Source: Myxococcales bacterium UBA1238
GTDB lineage: Bacteria > Myxococcota_A > Bradymonadia > UBA7976 > UBA1532
Direction of reading: 5' to 3'
DNA length: 64,000 bases
Assembly: GCA_002309015.1 (NCBI GenBank)
Contig: DBWM01000012.1
Coordinates: forward strand, 21,197 to 85,196
The stretch's first letter is position 1. Every line of letters starts with the position of its first letter. Shown piece after piece: positions 8,523 to 17,859 of the stretch. Under the pieces are notes generated by a model. That model worked only from the letters and a program-made list of their open reading frames with translations, searched no databases and was not told where the DNA came from. The position numbers and the translations under genes were made by a program.

Positions 8523-9599
8523 TTATTCATTCCCCCGAATTCGCTTATAACGCACCAAAGCTTTCTCTGCTTCATCGCTTCGATTCTCTAGACAGTAGGC
8601 CTTCATTAAGTAATAATACTTAGTTGCACTCTCATCTGCTTGAAGCCCCTCGAAACATCCCGACACTTCTGTCGCCCCGCCATTTAATTTCTTTATGCAG
8701 TTTTGCAGCTCTTTAGAAATCGGCCGGGGCTCCTTCGGAACAATGACCTGACACGCAGGTAAACGCATCCACCCTACAGTCATCGCAGCTGACACGATAC
8801 CCACGGCTAAAAACGCCACCACGCCAATCGCCAGCAAAACCGAACCAAATCCCAAGGTCTGCCTTGAAATCTGAGTTTTTTTACTGGAAAGTTCCGTCCT
8901 GACTCCACGTTGCCGGGATCCAGACAGCACGCGCGAAGGCATCGCTGAAGATCGCTCAGCAGACTTCTGATCACCCAATCGCCCGTAAATCTCAGGATAG
9001 CGATCGAGCTTTGCAAAAGGACCATCACCCTGAGCGATTTCGATGGAAGCTAAATCCGGACGTCCCTTGAGCATGGCCACCAGCGCATCGATCGTCGCCA
9101 AATCATAGACGACCCCGCGCTCACTTCTGAGCCGCCAGCCGTTCGCGCTTTGCATCAGCGAAGCGGGAGAAGCGACCACTTTTGTGGCCTCACTGCCCAC
9201 ATGAAACTGCTCGTCTGAATCAGGTAACTCATCGAAAGCAAAGCGAAAAGCGCCCGATTGATGGAGAGCGTTCGCTTCTTGTGCCGCCTGCAGATACGGC
9301 GCATCCTGAGCGGGCGATTGCAACAATGCATCCAGCCCCGCCTGCGGCATCGGATCCAGCTGAGCAGGACGATAAGCGCGATTGTTTTGGGGCTGAGGCG
9401 CAAAGGGATACCCGCCCGTGCCCATGGGTGGCATGAGATTTACGGTTGCCGCCCCCGACACCATCGTTTCATCTTCGTCGGCCGAAGAGGCATAAAACGG
9501 CCGCCCACAAGCAAAACAAACGACCGTTGCCTGCCCGGATTCCGGCAAATCAACTTCGTTGATCGCCCCACAATGTCGACAATTTACACGCATCATCAT
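8523..9599 (-). CDS. Zinc-ribbon, GYF-like, single-TM protein
   Basis: 358 aa from the first of three consecutive ATGs (9599, 9596, 9593); which is used is uncertain because no clear SD precedes them. The N-terminal zinc ribbon has CRHCGAINEVD and VVCFACGRPFY. Residues about 145-200 (GWRLRSERGVVYDL, ASIEIAQGDGPFAKL) form a module like the GYF-like segment of the next gene. A TM helix follows (SVLLAIGVVAFLAVGIVSAA), then a Cys-containing C-terminus of roughly 80 residues with a helical repeat-like feel (YYLMKAYCLENRSDEAEKAL). Domain order shared with the downstream 598-aa protein suggests duplication. Function unknown. Confidence 0.72.
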   Translation of the reverse strand: MMMRVNCRHCGAINEVDLPESGQATVVCFACGRPFYASSADEDETMVSGAATVNLMPPMGTGGYPFAPQPQNNRAYRPAQLDPMPQAGLDALLQSPAQDAPYLQAAQEANALHQSGAFRFAFDELPDSDEQFHVGSEATKVVASPASLMQSANGWRLRSERGVVYDLATIDALVAMLKGRPDLASIEIAQGDGPFAKLDRYPEIYGRLGDQKSAERSSAMPSRVLSGSRQRGVRTELSSKKTQISRQTLGFGSVLLAIGVVAFLAVGIVSAAMTVGWMRLPACQVIVPKEPRPISKELQNCIKKLNGGATEVSGCFEGLQADESATKYYYLMKAYCLENRSDEAEKALVRYKRIRGNE

Positions 9600-9654
9600 G
9601 GCTTCATGCCACAAGAAAAAGTTCTACGCCAGAACGCGCCCATTTTCATTCCAC

Positions 9655-12012
9655 TCATCCATCGATCAAGGACAAATAACGCCTTAAAATGGTTTGCTCA
9701 ACCCCATTAAAAAATCGCACGGCCACATGCGCTGTGCAACTGTCGCCGCCCGCAATGGAAGTGACCTCGCCTTCCCCAAACTGCACATGAAACACGCGGG
9801 CTCCAGGCTGCCATCCCGAAGGCGCTTTTTTTTGAACCTGCAGAACTTCCGCCTCAAATCCCATTTCGACCGGCTGCGCATCCGCATAGAGCGCCTCATC
9901 CGACCAGGGCAAGGGTTCAAAATTCTCCTCCGGACGATCGCTTAACTGAGACTCAACATCCCGATTTTGAACGGCATTTTGCACTTTCCATTCTGCATCC
10001 CAGTCGTCATCGCGCCGTTTGGGCTCCAGCGCAACCCTCGTTTCTGCAGTCTTTGATTTTTGATGCAAAACCGCCAGGCGACCCAGCTCTGCCGACTGGA
10101 GGATGACCTCTTCGGGCAGCTCAAACAAAAAACGACTCGGCTCGCATTTTCGTTGTTCCCCAAAGGTTTGCCGTTTTTGAGCCCAGGTGAGCAGCAGGCG
10201 CTGGCGGGCGCGCGTCATGGCCACATAGCAAAGCCGCCGCTCTTCCTCGATTTGACCATCCTTGAGCGCGCGCGCGCTGGGAAAGAGGCCGTCCTCCATG
10301 CCCACAACAAAAACCACTGAAAATTCGAGGCCTTTGGCTGCATGGATGGTCATCATCGAGACCGCTCCACCGCTCGTTTCGGCCACATCCGCCTCGCCGA
10401 TGAGCTTTACGCGCTCCAAAAAATCATCGAGCGTCGCGCCCGGATTTTCCTCAACAAAAGTCTCGATATAGGTCAGCAGACGCTTGATGTTTTCAGCGTT
10501 TTGACGTTCTTCCTCATCGGATTCCAAAAGCCCCTGCTCGTCGAGCAAATCCGCCGCCTGAAACAGCTTGTGAGCGCGCTCGTGCAAGGGGCCTTCCTGC
10601 GGATAACTCTCCAGAATCTTTAAGAAATCTCCGATTCCTGACTGGGCTTTGCGCTGCAGTCCTTTCACGCTCGATTGCGCCGCTTCGTATAAGCTCACCC
10701 CCGCTTCCATCGCAGCCTTCGACAGGCGCTCGAGAGATTTGGCCCCAACGCCCCGGGAGCGGCTCTTTAATGCACGCAAAAAAGCGATGTCGTCTCTGTG
10801 GTTATGCGCCAGACGCAAATAAGCGATCGCATCCTGAACGCAGGCGCGCTCAAAGAAGGAACGCCCTCGGACCACCACATAGCGCAGTCCCAGGCAATTG
10901 AGCGCCTGCTCGAAATCGAGGGTTAAATGGTTTGCGCGCACGAGGATCGCCACATCGCCCAACGCGTAACCCTCGTCGGCACAAAGGGATTGAATTCTTT
11001 CCGCCACCCAGAACGCTTCATGCCGCCCATCCCTGCAGGCCTGCAGCTCCACCTGCATCCCTTCGCCCAAAAGCGACCATAAATCCTTGCCCAGCCGCTG
11101 ATGATTCTGAGCGATCACGCTGTTGGCCGCCGTTAAAATATGGCCCACGCTGCGATAATTCTGCTCCATCCGAAGCACGCGAGCCCCCGGATAGGCATCA
11201 GGAAACGTAATGATATTGCCGACTTCCGCGCCTCTCCAGCCGTAAATCGACTGATCGTCGTCGCCCACCACCAAAAGATCGCTCCCCACGGGCGCCAGGC
11301 ATTTGAGCCAGCGGTATTGCGCCGCATTGGTATCCTGGAACTCGTCCACGCAAATGCGCGGCCAGCGATGCTGAAACTGCACGCAAAGCGACTCATCCGA
11401 CGACAAAAGCAAGCCCGGGCGCAGAATTAAGTCCCCGAAATCAAAGGCATCTGCGCGCTGCAGGGCCTCTTCGTAAAGGCGACCCACCTGGCGCATATCG
11501 AGCGGCATATCGCTCGGAGGCAACGACGCTTCTTCCGCCTCGCGCCCCGCATTTTTGGCCAAATCGATGGCCCGCTCGATCGCTTTGACGATCACCGCCG
11601 AATGAGGCGCACCGCAAGCCTGCAGAGTGGCGCGCAACACCGCCTGCTGATCTTCTTCGTCGTAAATCGAGAAACGCTCAGTCCGCCCGAAGCGATCCGC
11701 AAATTGTCTTAAAAATCGGGCACCTAAGGCGTGAAAGGTAGAAACGATGAGCCCCTGCATCGCGTCTTCATCGAGCAGATCCTCGATTCGCGAGCGCATT
11801 TCCCGGGCCGCGCGATTGGTAAAGGTAACCGCCACGATCGAGTGAGCGTCCACGCCCGTAGCGATCATGCGCGCGATCCGCCGCGTCACCACCCGGGTTT
11901 TCCCGCTGCCCGCGCCCGCCAAAAGCAGCAGAGGCCCCCCTTCGTACAGCACGGCCTCCCGCTGCACTTCGTTCAGATCTGTTAATAATTTCGATAAGTT
12001 ACCCGGTTTCAT
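9655..12012 (-). CDS. pcrA: UvrD/PcrA-type ATP-dependent DNA helicase
   Basis: 785 aa, superfamily I 3'-5' helicase for excision repair and clearing of stalled forks. It begins MKPGNLSKLLTDLNEVQREA; the ATG at 12012 overlaps the glmS stop (ATGA), which decides the start over the longer frame to 12150. Motifs: Q motif LNEVQREAV, Walker A AGAGSGKT, motif Ia TFTNRAAREM, DEFQDTN (II), GDDDQSIYGWRGA (III), EQNYRS (IV), TIHAAKGLEF (V) and VAMTRAR (VI). The C-terminus carries a Tudor-like tail (ARVFHVQFGEGEV), typical of PcrA/UvrD. The choice between the pcrA and uvrD names is arbitrary. Confidence 0.93.
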   Translation of the reverse strand: MKPGNLSKLLTDLNEVQREAVLYEGGPLLLLAGAGSGKTRVVTRRIARMIATGVDAHSIVAVTFTNRAAREMRSRIEDLLDEDAMQGLIVSTFHALGARFLRQFADRFGRTERFSIYDEEDQQAVLRATLQACGAPHSAVIVKAIERAIDLAKNAGREAEEASLPPSDMPLDMRQVGRLYEEALQRADAFDFGDLILRPGLLLSSDESLCVQFQHRWPRICVDEFQDTNAAQYRWLKCLAPVGSDLLVVGDDDQSIYGWRGAEVGNIITFPDAYPGARVLRMEQNYRSVGHILTAANSVIAQNHQRLGKDLWSLLGEGMQVELQACRDGRHEAFWVAERIQSLCADEGYALGDVAILVRANHLTLDFEQALNCLGLRYVVVRGRSFFERACVQDAIAYLRLAHNHRDDIAFLRALKSRSRGVGAKSLERLSKAAMEAGVSLYEAAQSSVKGLQRKAQSGIGDFLKILESYPQEGPLHERAHKLFQAADLLDEQGLLESDEEERQNAENIKRLLTYIETFVEENPGATLDDFLERVKLIGEADVAETSGGAVSMMTIHAAKGLEFSVVFVVGMEDGLFPSARALKDGQIEEERRLCYVAMTRARQRLLLTWAQKRQTFGEQRKCEPSRFLFELPEEVILQSAELGRLAVLHQKSKTAETRVALEPKRRDDDWDAEWKVQNAVQNRDVESQLSDRPEENFEPLPWSDEALYADAQPVEMGFEAEVLQVQKKAPSGWQPGARVFHVQFGEGEVTSIAGGDSCTAHVAVRFFNGVEQTILRRYLSLIDG

Positions 12013-13838
12013 TCGACCGTCACGCTCTTGGCCAGATTGCGCGGCTGATCCACATCGGTCCCCTTTAAGTCGGCCATGTAATAGGCCAGAAGCTGCAGCG
12101 GGATGGTGCAGAGGATCGGCATCAGCGACTCGTCCAGCTCCGGCACCCACAACACATCCTGGGTAAACTGGGCGATCTGTTCGTCCCCTTCGCTGGCCAC
12201 CGCGATCACCCTTCCGCCGCGCGCGCGCACTTCTTCAAGATTTGAAAAGGTTTTTTCGTAATGGGTGCCGTGGGGCGTCAGCACCAAAACCGGCATCGCC
12301 TCATCGATCAGCGCAATGGGCCCATGCTTCATTTCACCTGCGGCGTAGCCTTCGGCGTGAATGTACGAGATCTCTTTGAGCTTGAGCGCGCCTTCCAAAG
12401 CGATCGGTTGGTACACGCCTCTTCCCAAAAATAAAAAGTCACGGCAATTCAAATATTTACGTGCAATCTTTTCGACATTGGGCGCGCATCCCAAAAGCTG
12501 CTCCACCAATGCGGGCAGCTGCAGCAGGTTTTGCAAAGCGGTCCGCGCCTCATCGGCCGAGATCGTCTGACGCGCACGTCCCAGGCGCAAAGCGAGCAGG
12601 CGCAGCGCAATCAGCTGTGTGACAAAGGCTTTTGTAGAGGCCACCCCGATTTCGGGCCCGGCCAGCGTGTAAATCACGTGATCGGAATCGCGGGCGATGC
12701 TGCTGTCGACCACGTTGCAGATGGAAAGGGTTTCGGCTCCCCGATCGCGCGCTTCCCGCAAGGCTGCGTGGGTGTCGGCCGTCTCGCCCGACTGGCTGAT
12801 GGCAATGAAGAGCGTGCGATCGCTGATGATCGGGTTTCGATAACGAAATTCGCTTGCGACATCTACAGTTACAGGAATTCTTGTGGTCTGCTCGATCCAA
12901 TAGCGACCCAAAAGCCCCGCATGCCAGGCGGTACCGCAGGCCGAAATCACGATGCGATCGAACGTCCGAATCCGCTCATCGGTCAGCTGCACCTGATTGA
13001 ACAGCACATCGCCGCGCTCCAGCGACAACCGGCCGCGCAGGGTATCGGCCATGGCCCTCGGCTGCTCAAAAATCTCTTTAAGCATGAAATGCTTAAAACC
13101 GCCCTTTTCGGCCTGAGCGGGCGTCCAATCGATGCGCTTGGGGCGGCGCTCGACGGGATTTCCTTCCAAGTCCGTGATTTTTAATGAGTTTTTGGTAACA
13201 ACAGCAAGTTCGCCTTCGTGCAAAAAAACCACATCGCGGGTATGGCGAATGATGGCGGGCACGTCGCTGGCGATCAGCATCTCGTCCTGACCGATGCCCA
13301 CCACGAGGGGACTGGCGTTTTTAGCGGCGACCAGGCGATCGGGTTCGGTGGTTGAAAACACGACGAGCGCGTAACTGCCCTCAACCACTTGCAAAACCTG
13401 ACGCACGGCGAGCTCCAGCGAACAACCCGCTTCCACCTTTTCGCGAATAAAATGGCTGAAGATTTCGGTATCGGTTTCGCTTTGGAAAACGTGACCGCGC
13501 GCTTGAAGTTCGGCCCGAAGCGCCAGGTGATTTTCGACGATGCCGTTGTGAACGACCGTAATGGGACCCGCCATATGCGGATGCGCGTTCTTTTCGGAAG
13601 GCGCGCCGTGGGTGGCCCATCGCGTATGCCCAAGTCCGACCTTGCCGTGCAGAGGGGAGGCGGCCAAAAGCGCTGCTAAATTGCGCAGTTTGCCCACCGA
13701 ACGCAGCATATGCGTCTCCTGCCCGTCAAAAACCGCCAGGCCCGCCGAATCGTAACCGCGATATTCCAGATGCTCGAGACCGCTCATCAACAGCGAAGCG
13801 CATTCCTGATCGCCCACATACCCAACGATGCCACACAT
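12009..13838 (-). CDS. glmS: Glutamine-fructose-6-phosphate aminotransferase
   Basis: 609 aa, the normal length. Makes glucosamine-6-phosphate for peptidoglycan and LPS. Cys2 of MCGIVGYVG is the glutaminase nucleophile, followed by EHLEYRGYDSAG and the HTRWATHG glutamine site. Two SIS domains follow (ISACGTAWHAG, AISQSGETADT, STKAFVTQ), and the C-terminus ends AKSVTVE as in homologues. No glmS ribozyme-like element was recognised upstream. It lies 30 bp after glmU and overlaps the helicase gene by 4 bp, so glmU-glmS-pcrA is probably one transcript. Confidence 0.97.
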   Translation of the reverse strand: MCGIVGYVGDQECASLLMSGLEHLEYRGYDSAGLAVFDGQETHMLRSVGKLRNLAALLAASPLHGKVGLGHTRWATHGAPSEKNAHPHMAGPITVVHNGIVENHLALRAELQARGHVFQSETDTEIFSHFIREKVEAGCSLELAVRQVLQVVEGSYALVVFSTTEPDRLVAAKNASPLVVGIGQDEMLIASDVPAIIRHTRDVVFLHEGELAVVTKNSLKITDLEGNPVERRPKRIDWTPAQAEKGGFKHFMLKEIFEQPRAMADTLRGRLSLERGDVLFNQVQLTDERIRTFDRIVISACGTAWHAGLLGRYWIEQTTRIPVTVDVASEFRYRNPIISDRTLFIAISQSGETADTHAALREARDRGAETLSICNVVDSSIARDSDHVIYTLAGPEIGVASTKAFVTQLIALRLLALRLGRARQTISADEARTALQNLLQLPALVEQLLGCAPNVEKIARKYLNCRDFLFLGRGVYQPIALEGALKLKEISYIHAEGYAAGEMKHGPIALIDEAMPVLVLTPHGTHYEKTFSNLEEVRARGGRVIAVASEGDEQIAQFTQDVLWVPELDESLMPILCTIPLQLLAYYMADLKGTDVDQPRNLAKSVTVE

Positions 13839-13868
13839 ATTTTCTCCAATAGAATTAATGGGTTAAAC

Positions 13869-15251
13869 TTACTTTTTATGGCGTGCGACCCAGCCTTCAA
13901 GGTTCTTTTGAGGCGTTCTGCTGATGGCCAATGCGCCTGCGGGCACGAGACCGGTCACAGTGGTGCCAGCGCCCACATATGCGCCTTCTTCAACGCAAAC
14001 GGGCGCAACCAGCTGGGAATCCGAGCCGATGAACACATCTGCGCCGATGCGTGTGGGATGCTTGTTGTGGCCGTCGTAGTTGCAGGTGATCGTGCCCGCC
14101 CCGATGTTGCACCGGGGACCGACTTCGGCATCGCCTAAATAGCTTAAATGTCCCGCTTTTACGCCCTCAAAGAGATGGCTCTTCTTGGTCTCCACAAAGT
14201 TGCCCACGCGCACATCGCGCTCAAAAACGGTGCCCGGACGCAGGCGCGCAAAAGGCCCCACCTGGCATTCCGGGCCAATCTGAGCGCCTTCAATATGGGA
14301 ATAGGGTTTAATGTAAGTCCCCTCATCCAAAGAGGAATCGATGATGATGGCGCCCTGGCCGATCACGCAGCCGCGGCCCAGATGGGTCTGCCCCCGAAGC
14401 GAGACGTCGGGTTCCAGGAGGCAGTCGCTCCCGGCGGTCACCTGCGCTTCCACATACAGACGATCGGGATCGATCATCGTAACGCCCTGACGCATCAACG
14501 CTTTTTTGAGCCGCTGCTGCATGCGCTTTTCGGCCTTCGCCAAATCGATGCGATCGTTGATGCCTTCGAGCTCTTCGGCCGCCTCACCTTCGAGGAGATG
14601 CGCGCAAACCTTGCGATGCTCTGCCCGGGCTGCAGCCACCAGGTCGGTCAGGTAATATTCGCCCTGGGCGTTGTTCCTTGAAAACCGCTTGAGAGCGGCA
14701 AACAAAAAGCGGGCATTTACGCGATAAATGCCTGAATTTACATCACAAATTTTGAGTTCTTCGCTGGTGCAGTCGCGCGCTTCCACGATTTTTTGAAGTC
14801 CGTCCGCATCGCAAACCAGACGCCCGTAAGCGCCGCCCGACGAAAGCCGCATGCCCATCACGCCCAAATCCGCATCCCCGCAGGCAGCATCAAAGGCTTC
14901 GAGGGTCTCCGCCGTTAAACCGGGCACGTCGCCCGACAAAATAAAAACGTCGCCCTCAAAATCGCGCAAAGCCTCTTCAGCGCAGCTCACCGCATGGGCG
15001 GTCCCCAGTTGCTCGGCCTGAAAAGCGTATACGAGGGGCGCAGTTGGGAAAGTTTGATCTAAAAACTCTTCTACTTTTTCATGCTGATGACCCAGCACCA
15101 AAACCACCCGCTCCGCAGAGAGCAAGAGCGCCGTCCGGACACACCAGCCGATCAGGGGAAATCCCGCAACCTTGTGTAAAACCTTGACTTTTTCGGATTT
15201 CATGCGGGTTCCCATGCCCGCTGCCATAATCACAACCGCTCTGGCTCGCAT
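13869..15251 (-). CDS. glmU: Bifunctional UDP-GlcNAc pyrophosphorylase / GlcN-1-P acetyltransferase
   Basis: 460 aa from the ATG at 15251 (MRARAVVIMAAGMGTRMKSE), preceded by AAAGGGA at good spacing; the longer frame to 15323 adds a non-family extension. The N-terminal pyrophosphorylase has GxGTRMKS and AEQLGTAHAV. The C-terminal left-handed beta-helix shows hexapeptide repeats (VGPFARLRPGTVF, CNYDGHNKHPTRIG) and the catalytic His region. Supplies UDP-GlcNAc, acting directly downstream of GlmS, encoded by the next gene. Confidence 0.96.
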   Translation of the reverse strand: MRARAVVIMAAGMGTRMKSEKVKVLHKVAGFPLIGWCVRTALLLSAERVVLVLGHQHEKVEEFLDQTFPTAPLVYAFQAEQLGTAHAVSCAEEALRDFEGDVFILSGDVPGLTAETLEAFDAACGDADLGVMGMRLSSGGAYGRLVCDADGLQKIVEARDCTSEELKICDVNSGIYRVNARFLFAALKRFSRNNAQGEYYLTDLVAAARAEHRKVCAHLLEGEAAEELEGINDRIDLAKAEKRMQQRLKKALMRQGVTMIDPDRLYVEAQVTAGSDCLLEPDVSLRGQTHLGRGCVIGQGAIIIDSSLDEGTYIKPYSHIEGAQIGPECQVGPFARLRPGTVFERDVRVGNFVETKKSHLFEGVKAGHLSYLGDAEVGPRCNIGAGTITCNYDGHNKHPTRIGADVFIGSDSQLVAPVCVEEGAYVGAGTTVTGLVPAGALAISRTPQKNLEGWVARHKK

Positions 15252-15458
15252 CGTTTCATCCCTTTCACTGGGCGCTCGCCTACAAGTTTTTGAAAAGTGG
15301 TGAGCATAGCGCACAGAAGGCAAGCTTTTAATATCAAAATCGAATATCCTTACGGAGCTCTTTGTTGGACCTCACAGGACCGCAGATTTGGACCTTGTAG
15401 AGACTTGAAAGCGCGCAGCAAAGCGCAAAAGAGCGGACGCATCATTCGGAGATTTTCA

Positions 15459-16529
15459 ATGATTTTGCACAAGGAACTCCTTGACGTCTCAAAGCGCAAG
15501 GCGAAGCCGGCCGAAAACGAACTCGCCTTTGGCCGCTTCTTTATGGATCACATGCTTTTGATGGACTACACGCCCGAGGTTCAGGCCTGGCACAACGCGC
15601 GCATCGTACCTTACGCGCCCTTCGCCATGAGCCCCGCATCGCTCGTTTTGCACTATGGGCAGGAAGTCTTCGAGGGCATGAAGGCATATCGGAGAAAAGA
15701 CCATAAAATCGGGCTGTTCCGACCCCAGGACAACATCAGCAGACTCAACGATTCCTGCCGCCGGCTCTGCATTCCCGAACTACCGGCGGACGACGTTTTT
15801 GAAGCGCTCTGCGAGCTCATCCGCATCGATCAGGACTGGATCCCCAAAGGTGACGGCACCAGCCTTTACATTCGCCCCACCGTGATCGCCAGCGAAGCGA
15901 GCCTGGGCGTCAAAGTCTCGTCGAGCTATACTTTTTTTGTGATCGCAGGCCCCGTGGGCGCCTATTATGCAGAGGGCGTAAACCCCATCAAAATCTGGGT
16001 CGAAGAGACCTATGTGCGCGCCGCAGAAGGCGGTTTGGGCGAAGCCAAGACGATGGCCAACTATGCCGCCAGCATGCTCGCCACCAAACGCGCCAAGGAA
16101 CGCGGGTTTACGCAGGTGCTCTGGCTCGACGCGCGCGACCGCCGCTACGTTGAAGAAGTGGGCACTATGAATATGTTCTTCAAAATCGCAGGCGAAGTGA
16201 TCACCGCCCCGTTGGACGGCACCATTTTGCCGGGCGTCACCCGCCGATCGGTCATTCAGCTCTGCAAGGACATGCAAATTCCCGTTTCGGAACGCCGCAT
16301 CAGCATCGACGAGGTGATCGAAGCGCAGCAGAACGGCACCCTTGAAGAAGCCTTTGGCACGGGCACCGCCGCCGTGATCAGCCCCGTGGGCGAGCTCTTC
16401 TACCGCGATCACGCCTACCGCGTTGGAAACGGCCAAACCGGCGAAATCTCAAAGAAAATGTACGATGAGCTGACCGGTATTCAAACGGGTGCCCGCCCCG
16501 ATCCGCACCATTGGACCATCACCTTGTAA
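15459..16529 (+). CDS. ilvE: Branched-chain amino acid aminotransferase
   Basis: 356 aa from the ATG at 15459, with GGAG eight bases upstream; the open frame to 15297 is not family-like. Fold type IV PLP transaminase of the long BCAT type (LHYGQEVFEGMKAYRR, LYIRPTVIASE, the PLP-Lys region GGLGEAKTMANYAAS, and EEVGTMNMFF). Performs the last step of Leu/Ile/Val synthesis or the first of their breakdown. It stands alone, divergent from glmU, and is followed at once by a terminator. Confidence 0.94.
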   Translation: MILHKELLDVSKRKAKPAENELAFGRFFMDHMLLMDYTPEVQAWHNARIVPYAPFAMSPASLVLHYGQEVFEGMKAYRRKDHKIGLFRPQDNISRLNDSCRRLCIPELPADDVFEALCELIRIDQDWIPKGDGTSLYIRPTVIASEASLGVKVSSSYTFFVIAGPVGAYYAEGVNPIKIWVEETYVRAAEGGLGEAKTMANYAASMLATKRAKERGFTQVLWLDARDRRYVEEVGTMNMFFKIAGEVITAPLDGTILPGVTRRSVIQLCKDMQIPVSERRISIDEVIEAQQNGTLEEAFGTGTAAVISPVGELFYRDHAYRVGNGQTGEISKKMYDELTGIQTGARPDPHHWTITL

Positions 16530-16531
16530 CA

Positions 16532-16562
16532 GCGCTGCGCGCCTCACACGCAGCGCCTTTTT
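16532..16562 (+). terminator. Intrinsic terminator after ilvE
   Basis: An 8-bp GC stem, GCGCTGCG (16532-16539) with CGCAGCGC (16549-16556), a 9-nt loop, then C and TTTTT. It ends only 12 bp before the next gene's start, so that gene would depend on read-through or on a promoter inside this hairpin region. Confidence 0.8.
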
Positions 16563-16574
16563 GAGATTCAAACG

Positions 16575-17276
16575 ATGAAGGCTGAAATCATTCGCTCGCT
16601 GGAACGGTACCGCATTGCCCAGATGGCGCATCCCTCAGACCGCAAAGAGCTCGAGGAATCGACCATTATCTCGTTGATTTTTAACGACAATCTGCTTGAA
16701 GGCCAAAACTACCCCATCCCCAACATCAAGCGCGCCTTCACCTGCGATCTGCAGACCGTCGAACCCTACCTGGTGCCCGATTTTAAGCGCATCCGCTCCT
16801 ACCGCGCGCTCATCGAATGGATGCAGCAGGAAGCCCGCCGGGGTATCAAATCCCTCAATCTTGAGAATTTAAAATACATTCACCAGGCCATCCTTTCGGA
16901 AAACCGGGAAGAAGGCGACTCCTTTCGCACCAATTCGCCCGTCCACCGCGATTACGCCCAGGCGATCTGCGGGCATGAACAGGTGCCGAATCTGCTGAAG
17001 AAATTCTTTGAGGAGATCGCTTCGGAATTTGAAGAAGCGACAGATTTGGTGGCTTACTGCGCGCAAAAACACCATCAGCTCATGTATATCTACCCCTTTA
17101 AACTGAATCCGGGATCCACAGCGCGCCTCTTTACCAACCTCATGTTCTTGTCGCAGGGCTACCCGCCGCTGATTCTTTCGGGTTTGCAGCGCAGCGAATA
17201 TTACGAAGCGCTCTGCCAAAGCGATGCGACCGCGCTGACAGAGCTCTTTTACGAGGCTTTTCAAAAGAACATGTAG
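16575..17276 (+). CDS. Degenerate Fic-fold protein (probable pseudoenzyme)
   Basis: 233 aa. The layout follows Fic/Fido proteins: an N-terminal segment NDNLLEGQN that resembles the inhibitory S/T-xxx-E-G/N helix, a long helical core, and a Fic-loop region. Active Fic enzymes carry HPFxxGNGRxxR. Here residues 173-184 read YPFKLNPGSTAR: the catalytic His is Tyr and the GNGR anion loop is NPGS, while the final Arg and the LFTNLMFLSQGYPPLIL continuation are kept. AMP transfer by the usual mechanism should be impossible. It could be a binding or regulatory remnant, or use different chemistry. The frame is clean and codon use matches the neighbours, so it does not look like a decaying gene. Confidence 0.7.
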   Translation: MKAEIIRSLERYRIAQMAHPSDRKELEESTIISLIFNDNLLEGQNYPIPNIKRAFTCDLQTVEPYLVPDFKRIRSYRALIEWMQQEARRGIKSLNLENLKYIHQAILSENREEGDSFRTNSPVHRDYAQAICGHEQVPNLLKKFFEEIASEFEEATDLVAYCAQKHHQLMYIYPFKLNPGSTARLFTNLMFLSQGYPPLILSGLQRSEYYEALCQSDATALTELFYEAFQKNM

Positions 17277-17859
17277 GTTCTTAAGGGTATTTTAGGGAAT
17301 GGATGGATGTGATGGAGCACCGTTTGAGCTGGAGGCTTCTTCACATTGTGGGTCGATGCTGATTTGATCGATCGCGTTCGCAAAAAGATACGGGAAATCC
17401 GCTTGCGGACAGGTTTGATTGAACCCCATACATGCCTTCTCACATCCCGGCCGCTTAGAGCCGGGATGCTCGCTCGGGGTCACGGACAGTCATGAACCCG
17501 CCTCCAGTCTCTCTCGTGTGAATGATTCCTCGAAGCGTCCAGAATCCAGGATCTTTTTTGGGCACAAATCTTCTTCGTTTCGCTCGTCAGGGGACTGGAT
17601 CCGGTGTGATCGGGTTTGGGAAGCAGAATTGAGTGGGTATCTTGTGGATCCAATAAGGATTCAGCGGTTGGCCATCGGATGGATCGCCCAGAGATGGAAG
17701 ATGATGCGCTCAACCATCGGATGAATTCCGGTTTCAGGTGCAATCCAGGCAAAATTCATTCGATAGATCGCGAACTCCTTCGGAAGAAATCCCTAATCCA
17801 TCGGATGGTTCACGCTTCAGCTTCTCTGCATACCCTCAACGATTGAATGAATGGAGAGC
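17277..17859. other. Intergenic stretch without a confident gene
   Basis: About 580 bp between the convergent Fic-like and rlmE genes. Open frames exist on both strands but none has an SD or a recognisable product. A minus-strand segment around 17292-17483 is Cys-containing (PGCEKACMG, IDPQCEEASS) and resembles the tail of the local Cys-rich lipoproteins; it may be a relic. A short motif close to CCATCGGATG recurs three times at about 17672, 17714 and 17799. Confidence 0.4.

Noticed and set aside
9655..12150. Longer open frame for the helicase, starting at 12150
   Set aside because: It overlaps the glmS coding region by 140 bp and adds no family sequence; the ATG at 12012 fits the ATGA overlap.
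17660..17810. Three CCATCGGATG-like copies as a CRISPR or iteron
   Set aside because: Only about 10 bp, uneven spacing and no spacer structure.
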